From assembly GCA_020832085.1 (NCBI GenBank), contig JAFIFJ010000057.1:1-41692 (forward strand): 41,692 nt of DNA, written 5' to 3'. Positions 7,915 through 15,538 of the stretch are shown in pieces. Under the pieces are notes generated by a model, which had not been told where the DNA came from, ran no database searches, and saw only the letters and a list, made by a program, of their open reading frames with translations. Every line of letters begins with the position of its first letter. The first letter of the stretch is position 1. The DNA comes from Gammaproteobacteria bacterium (GTDB lineage Bacteria > Pseudomonadota > Gammaproteobacteria > Pseudomonadales > Azotimanducaceae). The position numbers were made by a program, and so were the translations under genes.

Positions 7915-8454
7915 GTGGTTCGCAAGGCCACCATCGCCAGAGCGGAAGAGCGGGACATCTCGCAGGTGGTCGAACTCATCTTCCACCTCGACGCGCACGT
8001 CTCCGGCGCACCGAGGGAAGTCCTGAAGATGACGCCGGAAGGTGAGCGGCAGCTGGCGGGCCATTTCCGGTCCTTCCTCCACAATCCCTATAAGCTGCTG
8101 CTCGTCGCCAGGTCTGCCCGCGCCCGGGTTGTCGGCATGGGCGACATTGCGCTCTGGATGCAGGCGGAGGTCTGGGAGACGCCGGAGCGCCAGGGGCAGT
8201 GGTACGGAATCATTGACGACGTGTGGGTCGAACCGGAGTATCGAGGCCAGGGGCTGAGCAGGCTCATCGTCGTCGAACTTGCGGCATTCGCCCGCAGTCA
8301 CGGGGTCGAGTCCCTGCAGCTGGAGTATTCGACGAGCAACGAGGAAGCAGCCCGGACCTGGAACCGGATGGGCTTCCGCCCGGTCGGGGTTCGCGCGGCA
8401 GCTTCGGCCAGCGAGGTGCTGGCACTGCTCAAATCGGACGAGACACCATCCTGA
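7915..8454 (+). CDS. GNAT family N-acetyltransferase
   Basis: A 179-residue GNAT-fold protein starting at GTG 7915, chosen because GGAGGA (7906-7911) sits right before it; the longer open frame from 7777 overlaps the divergent kinase start. The acetyl-CoA site is seen as [14 protein letters not shown] (motif A, R/Q-x-x-G-x-G/A), followed by a helix and the [21 protein letters not shown] block, which is motif B (a side chain plus 'GF'). It transfers an acetyl group to an amine; the substrate is not evident. It ends 19 bp before an HDAC-like deacetylase, so the two may act oppositely on the same protein or polyamine. Confidence 0.87.
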   Translation: MVRKATIARAEERDISQVVELIFHLDAHVSGAPREVLKMTPEGERQLAGHFRSFLHNPYKLLLVARSARARVVGMGDIALWMQAEVWETPERQGQWYGIIDDVWVEPEYRGQGLSRLIVVELAAFARSHGVESLQLEYSTSNEEAARTWNRMGFRPVGVRAAASASEVLALLKSDETPS

Positions 8455-8473
8455 TGCTGTTCGAGGAGATCAA

Positions 8474-9571
8474 GTGATAGGAGATCGCAGCGTTATCGCC
8501 TTCTACGACGAGCGGATGCTGGGGCACGAGCCGAACATCGAGGAACCGTTCCTGCCCGGCCGACTCGCGCGCCGGGTCAAGGAGATTCTCGATGGCCTCG
8601 ACGTCAAATGGAGCTATCCCGAACACCCCGGTCGCGTCACGGCCATTCGCGAGCTTATCGATGCGCACCCCATTCCCGGCCTGACCTTCAGATCCGGCAA
8701 GATCGCCACCCGCGAACAGCTCTCGCGGGTGCACACCCTGTCCTACCTGGACGACATCTACGCCATGCGCGGCAAGAACGCGTGGCTGGACCGGGACACC
8801 ACTGCAGTTTCGGCCGGCAGCGTGGAAGCGGCGGAAGTGGCAGCAGGAACCGCCATCGCCGCGGTGGAGGCCGTCATGGCCGGCGAAGCGGAGAGCGCCT
8901 TCGCCCTGGTCCGCCCACCGGGCCATCATGCCGAACCGGTCCGCGCCCGGGGGTTCTGCCTGTTCAACAACGTGGCGGTGGCCGCGGCCCACGCCCAGGC
9001 CGCGCTGGGCTGCGAGCGCGTTCTCATCATCGACTGGGACGCCCACCACGCCAACGGCACCCAGGACATCTTCTATTCCGATCCCGACGTGATGCTGTTC
9101 GACACCCATCGCGCCTCGCCCTTCTACCCCGGAAGTGGGCATCTCGAAGAGGTGGGTGCCGGATCGGGAGAAGGCACCACCATCAATGTGCCGCTGCCCG
9201 AAGGCAGCGGAGACATCGCCATGGTCAAGGCCTTCCGGGACATACTCGTCCCCGCCGCCAAGTGGTTTGAGCCGGACCTGGTGCTGGTCTCCGCGGGCTT
9301 TGATCCCCATCGACTCGACCTGGCCCTGAACTTGAGCTACGACGGATTCGCTGCCATCACCGAGATCGTCCAGGAGATCGTCGACGAGCACTGCCCCGGA
9401 CGTCTCGCCATGGTCCTCGAAGGCGGCTACCACTTGGAATCACTGGCCAAGGGGGTCCACACCGTGCTGCAGATTCTCGCCGGCGGCGACGCTCCACTGC
9501 CGGCGGAGCCCGGGGTCGACGAGGTGGCGGAGGCGGCCGCCTTCCATCTCAGCGCCTTCACCGACGACTGA
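8474..9571 (+). CDS. Histone deacetylase family protein (class II-like amidohydrolase)
   Basis: A 365-residue zinc-dependent deacetylase of the HDAC/AcuC/acetylpolyamine amidohydrolase superfamily. GTG 8474 is chosen because GAGGAG lies six bases upstream; the larger open frame from 8279 overlaps the GNAT gene. Key blocks: R-P-P-G-H-H-A (the two catalytic-pair His), [12 protein letters not shown] (zinc Asp and His), [15 protein letters not shown] (second zinc Asp), and L-E-G-G-Y-H-L (transition-state Tyr). The usual 'HHGNGTQ' reads HHANGTQ here. It hydrolyses an acetyl-amide from Lys or a polyamine. The close linkage to a GNAT acetyltransferase suggests a reversible acetylation pair, but the target is unknown. 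Confidence 0.9.
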   Translation: MIGDRSVIAFYDERMLGHEPNIEEPFLPGRLARRVKEILDGLDVKWSYPEHPGRVTAIRELIDAHPIPGLTFRSGKIATREQLSRVHTLSYLDDIYAMRGKNAWLDRDTTAVSAGSVEAAEVAAGTAIAAVEAVMAGEAESAFALVRPPGHHAEPVRARGFCLFNNVAVAAAHAQAALGCERVLIIDWDAHHANGTQDIFYSDPDVMLFDTHRASPFYPGSGHLEEVGAGSGEGTTINVPLPEGSGDIAMVKAFRDILVPAAKWFEPDLVLVSAGFDPHRLDLALNLSYDGFAAITEIVQEIVDEHCPGRLAMVLEGGYHLESLAKGVHTVLQILAGGDAPLPAEPGVDEVAEAAAFHLSAFTDD

Positions 9572-9636
9572 ACCCGACGCGCGGCCACAACACGCGCCTC
9601 CGGCCAGCCCTCGCATCGATCTGTATACTCGCGGCC

Positions 9637-10404
9637 ATGCCTTTTCCCCTGCCCATCATCCTTGCTGCCGTGATCGGCTTCCTGCTCGGCGGCCCCATCG
9701 GTGCGGTCGTCCTCGGCACCATCGTCTGGTGGCTGCGCCGCTCGGCCCCCATGCGTTTTCTGCGCGATCTGAAAGCCATCCAGAGTCAGTTTCTCGATTC
9801 GACTTTCGCGGTCATGGGTGCCCTGTGCAAGGCCGACGGCCGGGTCACAGAAGCCGAGATCCGCACCGCCGAGTCACTGTTCGAACGCCTGCGCCTGAAT
9901 CCGGAGGGGCGCCGCAACGCCCAGGCATCGTTTCAGCGCGGCAAGGCAGCCGATTTCGATCTCGATGGTGAACTGCAACGGTTCATGAAGCGCTGCGGGC
10001 GCAACCGCGCCCTGCTCTCCATGTTCCTGCAGGTCCAGCTCTCAGCCGTTGCCGCCGACGGCGCCCTGCACCCCGCGGAGCACGAGATGCTGCTGCGCGT
10101 CGCCCGCGGCCTCGGACTTCCGGAATCCGAGGTGAGGCGACTCGAGGCCATGCTCGGCGCAGGCGTCAAGGGCGCACCCGCATCGGCAGATGCCCTGGCA
10201 GCCGCCTACGACGTGCTGGGCCTGACGCCTGAGGCTTCTGATTCCGAAGTGAAAAAGGCCTACCGCCGACAGGTGAGCCAGAACCATCCGGACAAGCTCG
10301 CCGCACGGGGACTTCCCGAGAGCATGCGCGCACTTGCAGAAGAGCGGACGCGCGAGATCGTCGAGGCCCACGACAGAATCATGGCCGCAAGAAAAGCGAG
10401 TTAA
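9637..10404 (+). CDS. djlA: DjlA-type membrane-anchored J-domain co-chaperone
   Basis: A 255-residue protein with the three DjlA parts in order. An N-terminal transmembrane helix rich in Gly (about 5-33) is followed by a TerB-like all-helical domain (about 50-165) with the two D-G motifs K-A-D-G-R-V-T and A-A-D-G-A-L-H-P. A C-terminal J domain (about 189-255) holds the invariant H-P-D at 217-219 and ends at the protein's C-terminus. It should recruit and stimulate DnaK at the inner membrane, with the J domain in the cytoplasm; DjlA is linked to envelope-stress signalling in enterobacteria. It stands 66 bp after the deacetylase gene with its own start, so co-transcription is possible. Confidence 0.9.
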   Translation: MPFPLPIILAAVIGFLLGGPIGAVVLGTIVWWLRRSAPMRFLRDLKAIQSQFLDSTFAVMGALCKADGRVTEAEIRTAESLFERLRLNPEGRRNAQASFQRGKAADFDLDGELQRFMKRCGRNRALLSMFLQVQLSAVAADGALHPAEHEMLLRVARGLGLPESEVRRLEAMLGAGVKGAPASADALAAAYDVLGLTPEASDSEVKKAYRRQVSQNHPDKLAARGLPESMRALAEERTREIVEAHDRIMAARKAS

Positions 10405-10520
10405 TCAGCGGACGGCAGGCCCGAGTTGCTGCCCCGTCGCTTTGGCGTCGAGGCCCCTTGGGCCATCATCGACCGACTGCCCCCCTCTGGCGAATCGATC
10501 AGAACCGACCCATCCGGCTG

Positions 10521-10536
10521 TGTACGACATCGTACA
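10521..10536. promoter_or_regulatory. 16-bp perfect dyad upstream of the DUF3494 gene
   Basis: TGTACGA-CA-TCGTACA is a perfect 7-bp inverted repeat 160 bp before the DUF3494 ATG, in the 291-bp gap after djlA. It looks like a dimeric regulator site. The right half (ATCGTACAG) is the same as that of the classical lux box, but the half-site spacing is wrong for one. Nothing else in 10405-10695 is recognisable. Confidence 0.35.
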
Positions 10537-10695
10537 GATGCGGCAGCCGATCGCGCCTAACGTTTCCCATGTTGGAAGCACGTTGAGCATCGCCATGATC
10601 GGCACACAGACCGACTATCCACATGACTTCGCCTCAACACCGCCCTCCATCAGGAACAATTCCTTCGACTGCTTGAGTTGATTTGTGAGGTTGAC

Positions 10696-11760
10696 ATGAA
10701 AATCGAAGCCAAGGATGCAAGGACACCAAGTCATCAAAGATCGCGAACGTCACTGTCGCTTCTGACCGTCGCCATCATCGGCACGGTTTCCGCCGCCGCA
10801 CCCGCCTATGCGATGCCCGTTCTGGGTTCCGCAGGTGACTTTTCCGTCCTGGGTGCATCGACGGTGACCAACACCGGCGCGACCACACTGTGGGGAAATC
10901 TTGGTGTTCATCCAGGCCTGTCCATCACCGGCCAGGAGTCCATTACCATCAATGGCCAGCCTGCCCTGACCACAGGTTCAGTGTTCGTCCACGAAGGCAA
11001 TGCCGTCGCGCAACAGGCCCAAAGTGATGCGCTTACGGCCTACAACTTCCTGTTCGGCCTGCCTTCCATGCAGGACCTGACCGGTATTGATCTCGGAGGA
11101 CAGACCCTCTCTCCTGGCGTCTACAACTTCGACACGGCTGCTCAGTTGACGGGAACCCTCACCCTGGACTTCGGTGCCAACCCGGATTCGCTCTTCGTGT
11201 TCCAAATCGGCAGCACGCTCACCACCGGCAGCAACTCGGTCGTCGAGGTTCTCAATGGCGGTGCAAACAGCGGGGTGTACTGGCAGGTCGGCTCCTCGGC
11301 AACGCTTGGCAGCAGCACCCTGTTCGCAGGGAACATCCTCGCTGACCAAAGCGTGAGCCTGACGACAACCGCCCAGATTCTGTGCGGCCGCGCTATCGCT
11401 CTGAATGCTGCAGTGACCATGGACGGCAATACCATCTCCAATGATTGCGACGTTTTCGGCAGCCCCCGAATGGACTTCGGCAGCGCAGGCTTCAGCGGCG
11501 ACGGGAGCGGCAGCGGTAATGGCAACGGAAACGGAAACGGCAACGGCAACGGCAACGGCAACGACAACGGCAACGGAAACGGAAACGGAAACGGGAACGG
11601 GAACGGGAACGGAAACGGCAACGGCAACGGCAACGGAGACGAGCCTGTACCCGTTCCCCTGCCCTCCATGCTGACGCTGTTGGCGCTCGGACTCGCGGGT
11701 TTCGGATTCAGTGGACGTCGCCGCGGTGGTGCCAAGGCGAAGCGTGCAACGACTGCCTAG
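10696..11760 (+). CDS. Secreted DUF3494 (ice-binding-like) protein with Gly-Asn linker and VPLPS-type sorting tail
   Basis: A 354-residue exported protein. ATG 10696 is preferred over TTG 10678 because GTGAGG lies five bases upstream. A signal peptide (hydrophobic about 20-36, ending A-P-A-Y-A-M) leads into one DUF3494 beta-solenoid domain (about 40-255) with the hallmark F-S-V-L-G-A-S-T-V-T-N-T-G and G-N-L-G-V-H-P-G. Next comes a 20-unit Gly-Asn linker, then V-P-V-P-L-P-S, a hydrophobic helix and an R-R-R end, the layout of PEP/VPLPA-CTERM signals cut by exosortase. DUF3494 proteins bind ice or act in adhesion; which applies here cannot be told. The sorting tail predicts an exosortase and EPS genes elsewhere in the genome. 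A weak hairpin follows at 11945. Confidence 0.88.
   Translation: MKIEAKDARTPSHQRSRTSLSLLTVAIIGTVSAAAPAYAMPVLGSAGDFSVLGASTVTNTGATTLWGNLGVHPGLSITGQESITINGQPALTTGSVFVHEGNAVAQQAQSDALTAYNFLFGLPSMQDLTGIDLGGQTLSPGVYNFDTAAQLTGTLTLDFGANPDSLFVFQIGSTLTTGSNSVVEVLNGGANSGVYWQVGSSATLGSSTLFAGNILADQSVSLTTTAQILCGRAIALNAAVTMDGNTISNDCDVFGSPRMDFGSAGFSGDGSGSGNGNGNGNGNGNGNGNDNGNGNGNGNGNGNGNGNGNGNGNGDEPVPVPLPSMLTLLALGLAGFGFSGRRRGGAKAKRATTA
11515..11634 (+). repeat. Hexanucleotide minisatellite GGNAAY x20 (Gly-Asn linker)
   Basis: Twenty consecutive in-frame 6-bp units, mostly GGCAAC, GGAAAC or GGGAAC, with one GACAAC unit. Because the unit is two codons, copy-number change would alter linker length without a frameshift. 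It separates the DUF3494 domain from the sorting helix. Confidence 0.9.
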
Positions 11761-11944
11761 CGAATATGCTGACCATGACGGAGAGCGACTTCAGGTCGCT
11801 TTGCATCACCGATGGCAGCAGCTTCGCAACGCTGGAACGCCGGCGGTCCCGAACAGCTGTCGTACGGGATCCTCGGCAAATCGGGTATGGGATGAGGACA
11901 TTCATCGATCACAGGCTGTACCGCCATGTGATCGCCTACCGCCG

Positions 11945-11973
11945 AGGTGGTGCGAAAACTCCTTCAACCACCT
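11945..11973 (+). terminator. Possible terminator of the DUF3494 gene
   Basis: AGGTGGT-15 nt-ACCACCT is a perfect 7-bp stem followed on the plus strand by GTTTTC, a short T run. It lies about 185 bp after the DUF3494 stop and just downstream of the 3' end of tRNA-Val on the other strand. The rest of 11761-11989 shows nothing supported. Confidence 0.35.
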
Positions 11974-11989
11974 GTTTTCAATCGGGATT

Positions 11990-12066
11990 TGGTGGGTGCG
12001 GCTGGATTCGAACCAGCGACCCCCGCCATGTGAAGACGGTGCTCTAACCAACTGAGCTACGCACCC
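11990..12066 (-). tRNA. tRNA-Val (anticodon CAC)
   Basis: A full cloverleaf on the minus strand: acceptor GGGTGCG pairs with CGCACCC, D stem GCTC/GAGC, anticodon stem CCGTC/GGCGG with loop TTCACAT, T arm GCTGG-TTCGAAT-CCAGC, discriminator A and an encoded CCA. Anticodon CAC reads the Val codon GTG. Confidence 0.95.
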
Positions 12067-12078
12067 GAGAGGGCGCGC

Positions 12079-12084
12079 AATATA
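12079..12084 (-). promoter_or_regulatory. -10 box of the tRNA-Val gene
   Basis: TATATT on the minus strand, followed by a GC-only discriminator (GCGCGCCC) before the tRNA's 5' end at 12066. GC-rich discriminators are typical of stringently controlled stable-RNA promoters. No good -35 is seen. Confidence 0.4.
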
Positions 12085-12135
12085 GCACAACAAGCCGCGA
12101 ACGAAAGCCCCGTATCACAGCCTGCAGCGACGGCC

Positions 12136-13407
12136 CTACATGGCCGCCCGCCGCTGCTTCCAGGCTGCCGTGAGTTCATCGCGAAACCCGGGGGCCGCGA
12201 TGCGGATCAGGGCGCGGGCACGGGCATCCACGCTGCGCCCCTTGAGCTCCGCCACGCCGTATTCGGTGACCACGGTGTCCACATCGGTGCGGGCGCCGGT
12301 GACAGCCGTCCCCGCCGCCAGGGCTGGGACGATGCGGGACAGTTTCCCGTCCCGGGCCGTGGCCGTCATGGCAACGATGGAACGCCCGCCCGGTGACGTG
12401 GCCGCACCGCGCATGAAATCCACCGAGCCGCCGGTGCCGGAGATCTGCCTGCCGCCGACCATCTCCGCGCTGACCTGACCGAGCAGGTCCACTTCCACGG
12501 CAGAGTTGATGGAGACGAAATTCTCCAGCTCCGAGATCACGCTCACCTCGTGGGTGTAGCGCGCAGGACGGAACACCACCTCAGGACACGCTGCCAGACG
12601 CTCATAGAGCGACCGGGTACCCAGAGCCATGCCCGTGATGTGCAGTCCGCGGTCGATACCCTTGCGGGCCCCCGTGATCACCCCCCGGTCAATCAGGGCC
12701 AGACCCGCATCGTCAATCAGACCACCGTGCATGCCGAGGTCGTTGTGCTCCGAGAGCGCGGCGAGGACGGCGGCGGGAATGCTGCCGATACCCGTCTGGA
12801 TGCAGGCGCCATCAGGGATCAGGCCGGCCACTTCGCGGCCGATCATGCGACTGACGCCATCGACCTCCGGCGGCTTCAGTTCCGCCAGGGCATGATCCGT
12901 TTCCAGCAGGTAATCGATGGCATCCGCCGGCATCCGCGGTGCGCCGGCCGGCGGCATCAGCGAGGCGTTGACCTCGGCCAGCACACGGCTGCCGTTGCCG
13001 AGAGCCGCTTCGAGAAAGTCCAGGTTCGGGCCATGACGGAATTGATCATTCCCGTCCCGGCCAAGCTGCACCAGGACCAGGTCGAAGCGCCGGCAGGTGG
13101 CGAGATGGCCGTAGACCCGGCGCATGTGCATGGGCAGGAAGTCCACCCGGCCTGACGCGAAGGACTGGCGGATGGCCGGCGAGAGGAAGAAACCCTCCAT
13201 GCGCGCTTCGGGGTGCCAGCCGGCAAAATCGCAGCGGTTCATGCCGGGCAGCGGGAATTGCACGAAGGTCACCCCCGCGCTGCATTCCGGCCGCGATGCG
13301 ATGGCTTCGAGGAGCCCCACGGGCTCGTTGCTGGCGCCGGGGACGAAAACCCTCATACCGGGACGAAGCAGGTCAGGGACCTGCTCCGGACGAAGAATGT
13401 CTGGCAA
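12136..13407 (-). CDS. Acetyl-CoA hydrolase/4-hydroxybutyrate CoA-transferase family protein
   Basis: A 423-residue class I CoA transferase with the two-domain fold of the acetyl-CoA hydrolase/transferase family. The CoA-binding block I-Q-T-G-I-G-S-I-P is at about 203-211. The catalytic Glu is seen in I-N-S-A-V-E-V-D-L-L-G-Q (Glu 305). The C-terminal I-S-G-T-G-G-S-V-D-F block and V-T-E-Y-G-V-A-E-L-K-G are standard. It moves CoA between short-chain acyl-CoAs and acids (acetate, propionate, butyrate or 4-hydroxybutyrate), or hydrolyses acetyl-CoA; the exact donor is not readable. It lies 27 bp after the radical SAM gene on the same strand and is likely its operon partner. Confidence 0.88.
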   Translation of the reverse strand: MPDILRPEQVPDLLRPGMRVFVPGASNEPVGLLEAIASRPECSAGVTFVQFPLPGMNRCDFAGWHPEARMEGFFLSPAIRQSFASGRVDFLPMHMRRVYGHLATCRRFDLVLVQLGRDGNDQFRHGPNLDFLEAALGNGSRVLAEVNASLMPPAGAPRMPADAIDYLLETDHALAELKPPEVDGVSRMIGREVAGLIPDGACIQTGIGSIPAAVLAALSEHNDLGMHGGLIDDAGLALIDRGVITGARKGIDRGLHITGMALGTRSLYERLAACPEVVFRPARYTHEVSVISELENFVSINSAVEVDLLGQVSAEMVGGRQISGTGGSVDFMRGAATSPGGRSIVAMTATARDGKLSRIVPALAAGTAVTGARTDVDTVVTEYGVAELKGRSVDARARALIRIAAPGFRDELTAAWKQRRAAM

Positions 13408-13434
13408 GACGACTCTACCTTTCGCTGCGCGCCC

Positions 13435-14406
13435 TCAGCCCGTGCAGGAGCCGCCACCGAGTACGCAGAAACGGGCGCAGTGAACGTGATTCAGGGACAC
13501 CTCGCCCAGCGCCTCGGCCAGCGTCGCCCCCATTTCGAAGCGCGCATCATAAGGCAGAAGGGTGCAGGCCAGTACCACAGGGCGCGTCGATCCCTGACGG
13601 CGGACCACCATGCGCGACGATGCGCACATGATCCCGGCCGGGTCCTTGCCGAGCACATCCCAGCAGGCCGTGGTGATCTCAGGGACCTTCGCGGCAGGAT
13701 CCATCTCCGGAAACAGGACCAGGCTGCCGGGATCCTGAGCATCGACGCGAATGCCCTCACGCTCGAACAGCTGCGCATAACCGGCACGCAGATCCGCTTC
13801 GCTGTCTCCCCAGCGGGTCCTGCCGGCGACGCTGAGCGCAAAGCCCTGCTCGGACAGCCAGCGTAAACCACGCAGCATGGGTGTCCAGGACTGCCGGCCA
13901 CGTTCTTCGCGATGTTTGGCGGGATCGTAGTGGTCCACCGACACCCTGAACATCACCCGTTCGCCGAACCGCGCCTTGAGGTCCAGCAGCCGCTGCTGAG
14001 CCTGCTGCATGGGGCGCATGGCGTTGGTCAACACGAGGGCGTCCATGCCGCGTTCGAGCCCCAAGGTGAGGATGTCCATGAAATCCGGGTTCAGGAACGG
14101 CTCGCCGCCGGTGTAGCCCAAGGTGCGCACTGGCAGGAACCTGGCATCGATCTCATCGAGAAACGGCAGCACATCTGCCACTTCCAGATACGCGAGCCTG
14201 TCGTTGTCCGGCGAGGACTCGATGTAGCAGTTCTCGCAAGTGAGGTTGCAGCGCGTGCCGGTGTTGAACCAGAGGGTCTCGAGCAGATCGAGGCGGACGT
14301 GCGCGCGGGGTGACCCGTCCAGGGTCCGCAAGGGATCGGTGAACGGCTGCGCTGGCTGTCTGGCGATGGTATTCATGGCCATCGAGGCTACCCGGATGCT
14401 CGGCAT
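13435..14406 (-). CDS. Radical SAM protein with C-terminal Cys-rich region
   Basis: A 323-residue radical SAM enzyme. C-N-L-T-C-E-N-C near 53-60 binds the [4Fe-4S]-SAM cluster, followed by L-G-Y-T-G-G-E-P-F (the GGE motif that holds SAM) and L-T-N-A-M. The C-terminal part has scattered Cys and ends H-C-A-R-F-C-V-L-G-G-G-S-C-T-G, so an auxiliary SPASM-like cluster is possible, although the region is short. The start is uncertain: ATGs at 14406, 14382 and 14376 all lack a clear Shine-Dalgarno, and the last (M-N-T-I-A-R) may be real. It is the first gene of a two-gene unit with the CoA transferase and divergent from the DsbA-like gene. No small peptide substrate gene is adjacent, so the substrate is unknown. 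Confidence 0.87.
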   Translation of the reverse strand: MPSIRVASMAMNTIARQPAQPFTDPLRTLDGSPRAHVRLDLLETLWFNTGTRCNLTCENCYIESSPDNDRLAYLEVADVLPFLDEIDARFLPVRTLGYTGGEPFLNPDFMDILTLGLERGMDALVLTNAMRPMQQAQQRLLDLKARFGERVMFRVSVDHYDPAKHREERGRQSWTPMLRGLRWLSEQGFALSVAGRTRWGDSEADLRAGYAQLFEREGIRVDAQDPGSLVLFPEMDPAAKVPEITTACWDVLGKDPAGIMCASSRMVVRRQGSTRPVVLACTLLPYDARFEMGATLAEALGEVSLNHVHCARFCVLGGGSCTG

Positions 14407-14481
14407 GACACCAGCGGTCGTGCTGCCATCACTGCGGTCAGCGTGTAGGATCGAAGAACCGATGCTGCCATGAGGTGAGCC

Positions 14482-15135
14482 ATGAATCTGGAAGTCTTCT
14501 CCGACTCCATCTGTCCCTGGTGCTGGATCGGCAAGCGCCGGCTGGAGCAGGCGCTGGCGCTGCCCGGCTGCGAAGACGTGGTGGTCACCTGGCGTGCCTT
14601 CCAGCTCTACCCTGAGATCCCACCGGAAGGCATGGACCGCGACGACTTCATGCGCGCCCGCTTCGGCTCAGCGGGCGGTCGCTCGGACATGTGGCAGCGC
14701 ATCGAGGCCGAGGGCGAGAAGGAAGGCATCGGCTTTCGCTTCGGGGCCATGAAACGCATGCCCAATACGCTGCACGCGCATCGCCTCGAGCGCTGGGCCC
14801 ACGTCCACGGCGGGGCAGAGGGCCAGGACCGGCTGGTGGAGTCCCTGTTCGAGACCCACTTCGTCGACGGCCACGATCTCGGCGACAAGGACGTGCTGGC
14901 CGCAGCAGCAGCCAAGGCCGGCTTCGACGCCGCCGCGGCCCGCAGCTGGCTGGACACGGACGAAGGAACCAAGGAAGTGCGTTACGAAGTCCAGTGGTCC
15001 AGGGAAAACGGCATCACCGGCGTCCCCTGCTTCGTACTGCCCAACGGCTACGGCATCCCCGGCGCCCAGGATCCGGAGACCATCGCCAAGCTGATCCGCC
15101 GCGGCAAGGAAATCGCCCAGCGCGCCAGCGCGTAA
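14482..15135 (+). CDS. DsbA family oxidoreductase, FrnE-like
   Basis: A 217-residue thioredoxin-fold protein of the FrnE-like DsbA group. The active site C-P-W-C is at 11-14, in the context D-S-I-C-P-W-C-W-I-G-K. The helical insert spans about 55-150, with L-H-A-H-R-L near residue 95. The cis-Pro loop is G-I-T-G-V-P-C-F-V-L near 175-184, and the tail is G-A-Q-D-P-E-T-I. No signal peptide is present, so it acts in the cytoplasm, where relatives take part in disulfide exchange or oxidative-stress protection. GAGGTGAGCC lies just before the ATG. Its 3' end runs into repeat locus R2. Confidence 0.9.
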   Translation: MNLEVFSDSICPWCWIGKRRLEQALALPGCEDVVVTWRAFQLYPEIPPEGMDRDDFMRARFGSAGGRSDMWQRIEAEGEKEGIGFRFGAMKRMPNTLHAHRLERWAHVHGGAEGQDRLVESLFETHFVDGHDLGDKDVLAAAAAKAGFDAAAARSWLDTDEGTKEVRYEVQWSRENGITGVPCFVLPNGYGIPGAQDPETIAKLIRRGKEIAQRASA

Positions 15136-15166
15136 CCAAGGCACGCCAGATTCAAGCGGTTCGCCA

Positions 15167-15481
15167 GTGGGGAAGTTCGCCAAGAGTGCTCATTCGCGCT
15201 GTCGCGGAAGCAACATGCGATGCTCCGATTGGCATGGCATTCAGCGAAGCCTGCGCCGTCACTTTGTGCAGAGCGCTTCGCAATCGGCCCATTCGCTGCG
15301 CGAATAGGGCCTTCCCACAGTAGCGTCACGCCGGATCCGAAGGGCACGCCCTTGTGGGAGAGCGCTATTTCGCGCAGCGAAATGCGCCGAATTGCATGAC
15401 GTTCAGCGCAGGCAGCGGCGTCAGCTTCGGCGCAGCGCGTCGAGATCGGCCCATTCGCTGCGCGAATAGGGCCTTCCCACA
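15167..15481 (+). repeat. Composite palindromic repeat, locus R2 (B, truncated A, D, full A)
   Basis: This fills the 403-bp gap between the convergent DsbA-like and pbpG genes. From left to right: module B from 15167, a truncated module A ending at 15319, a ~33-bp spacer (module D, 15320-15352), then a full 129-bp module A at 15353-15481. The truncated A lacks its first arm: one GCGATGC (15217-15223) remains where locus R3 has two 39 bp apart, which fits deletion by slippage between those direct repeats. The second A has a hairpin ATTTCGC/GCGAAAT. Confidence 0.82.
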
Positions 15482-15538
15482 GCAAGACCATGCCCGCTGC
15501 AGGCGATTCGCCAGGGGGCCCAAGACCCAGCGATGAAC

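Noticed and set aside
10521..10536. Lux box
   Set aside because: The half-sites are separated by the wrong distance for a CTG-N10-CAG LuxR site, and no luxI/luxR-type gene is present.
11515..11634. Hexamer array as a CRISPR or promoter repeat
   Set aside because: It is in frame inside the DUF3494 gene, has no spacers and codes for a Gly-Asn linker.
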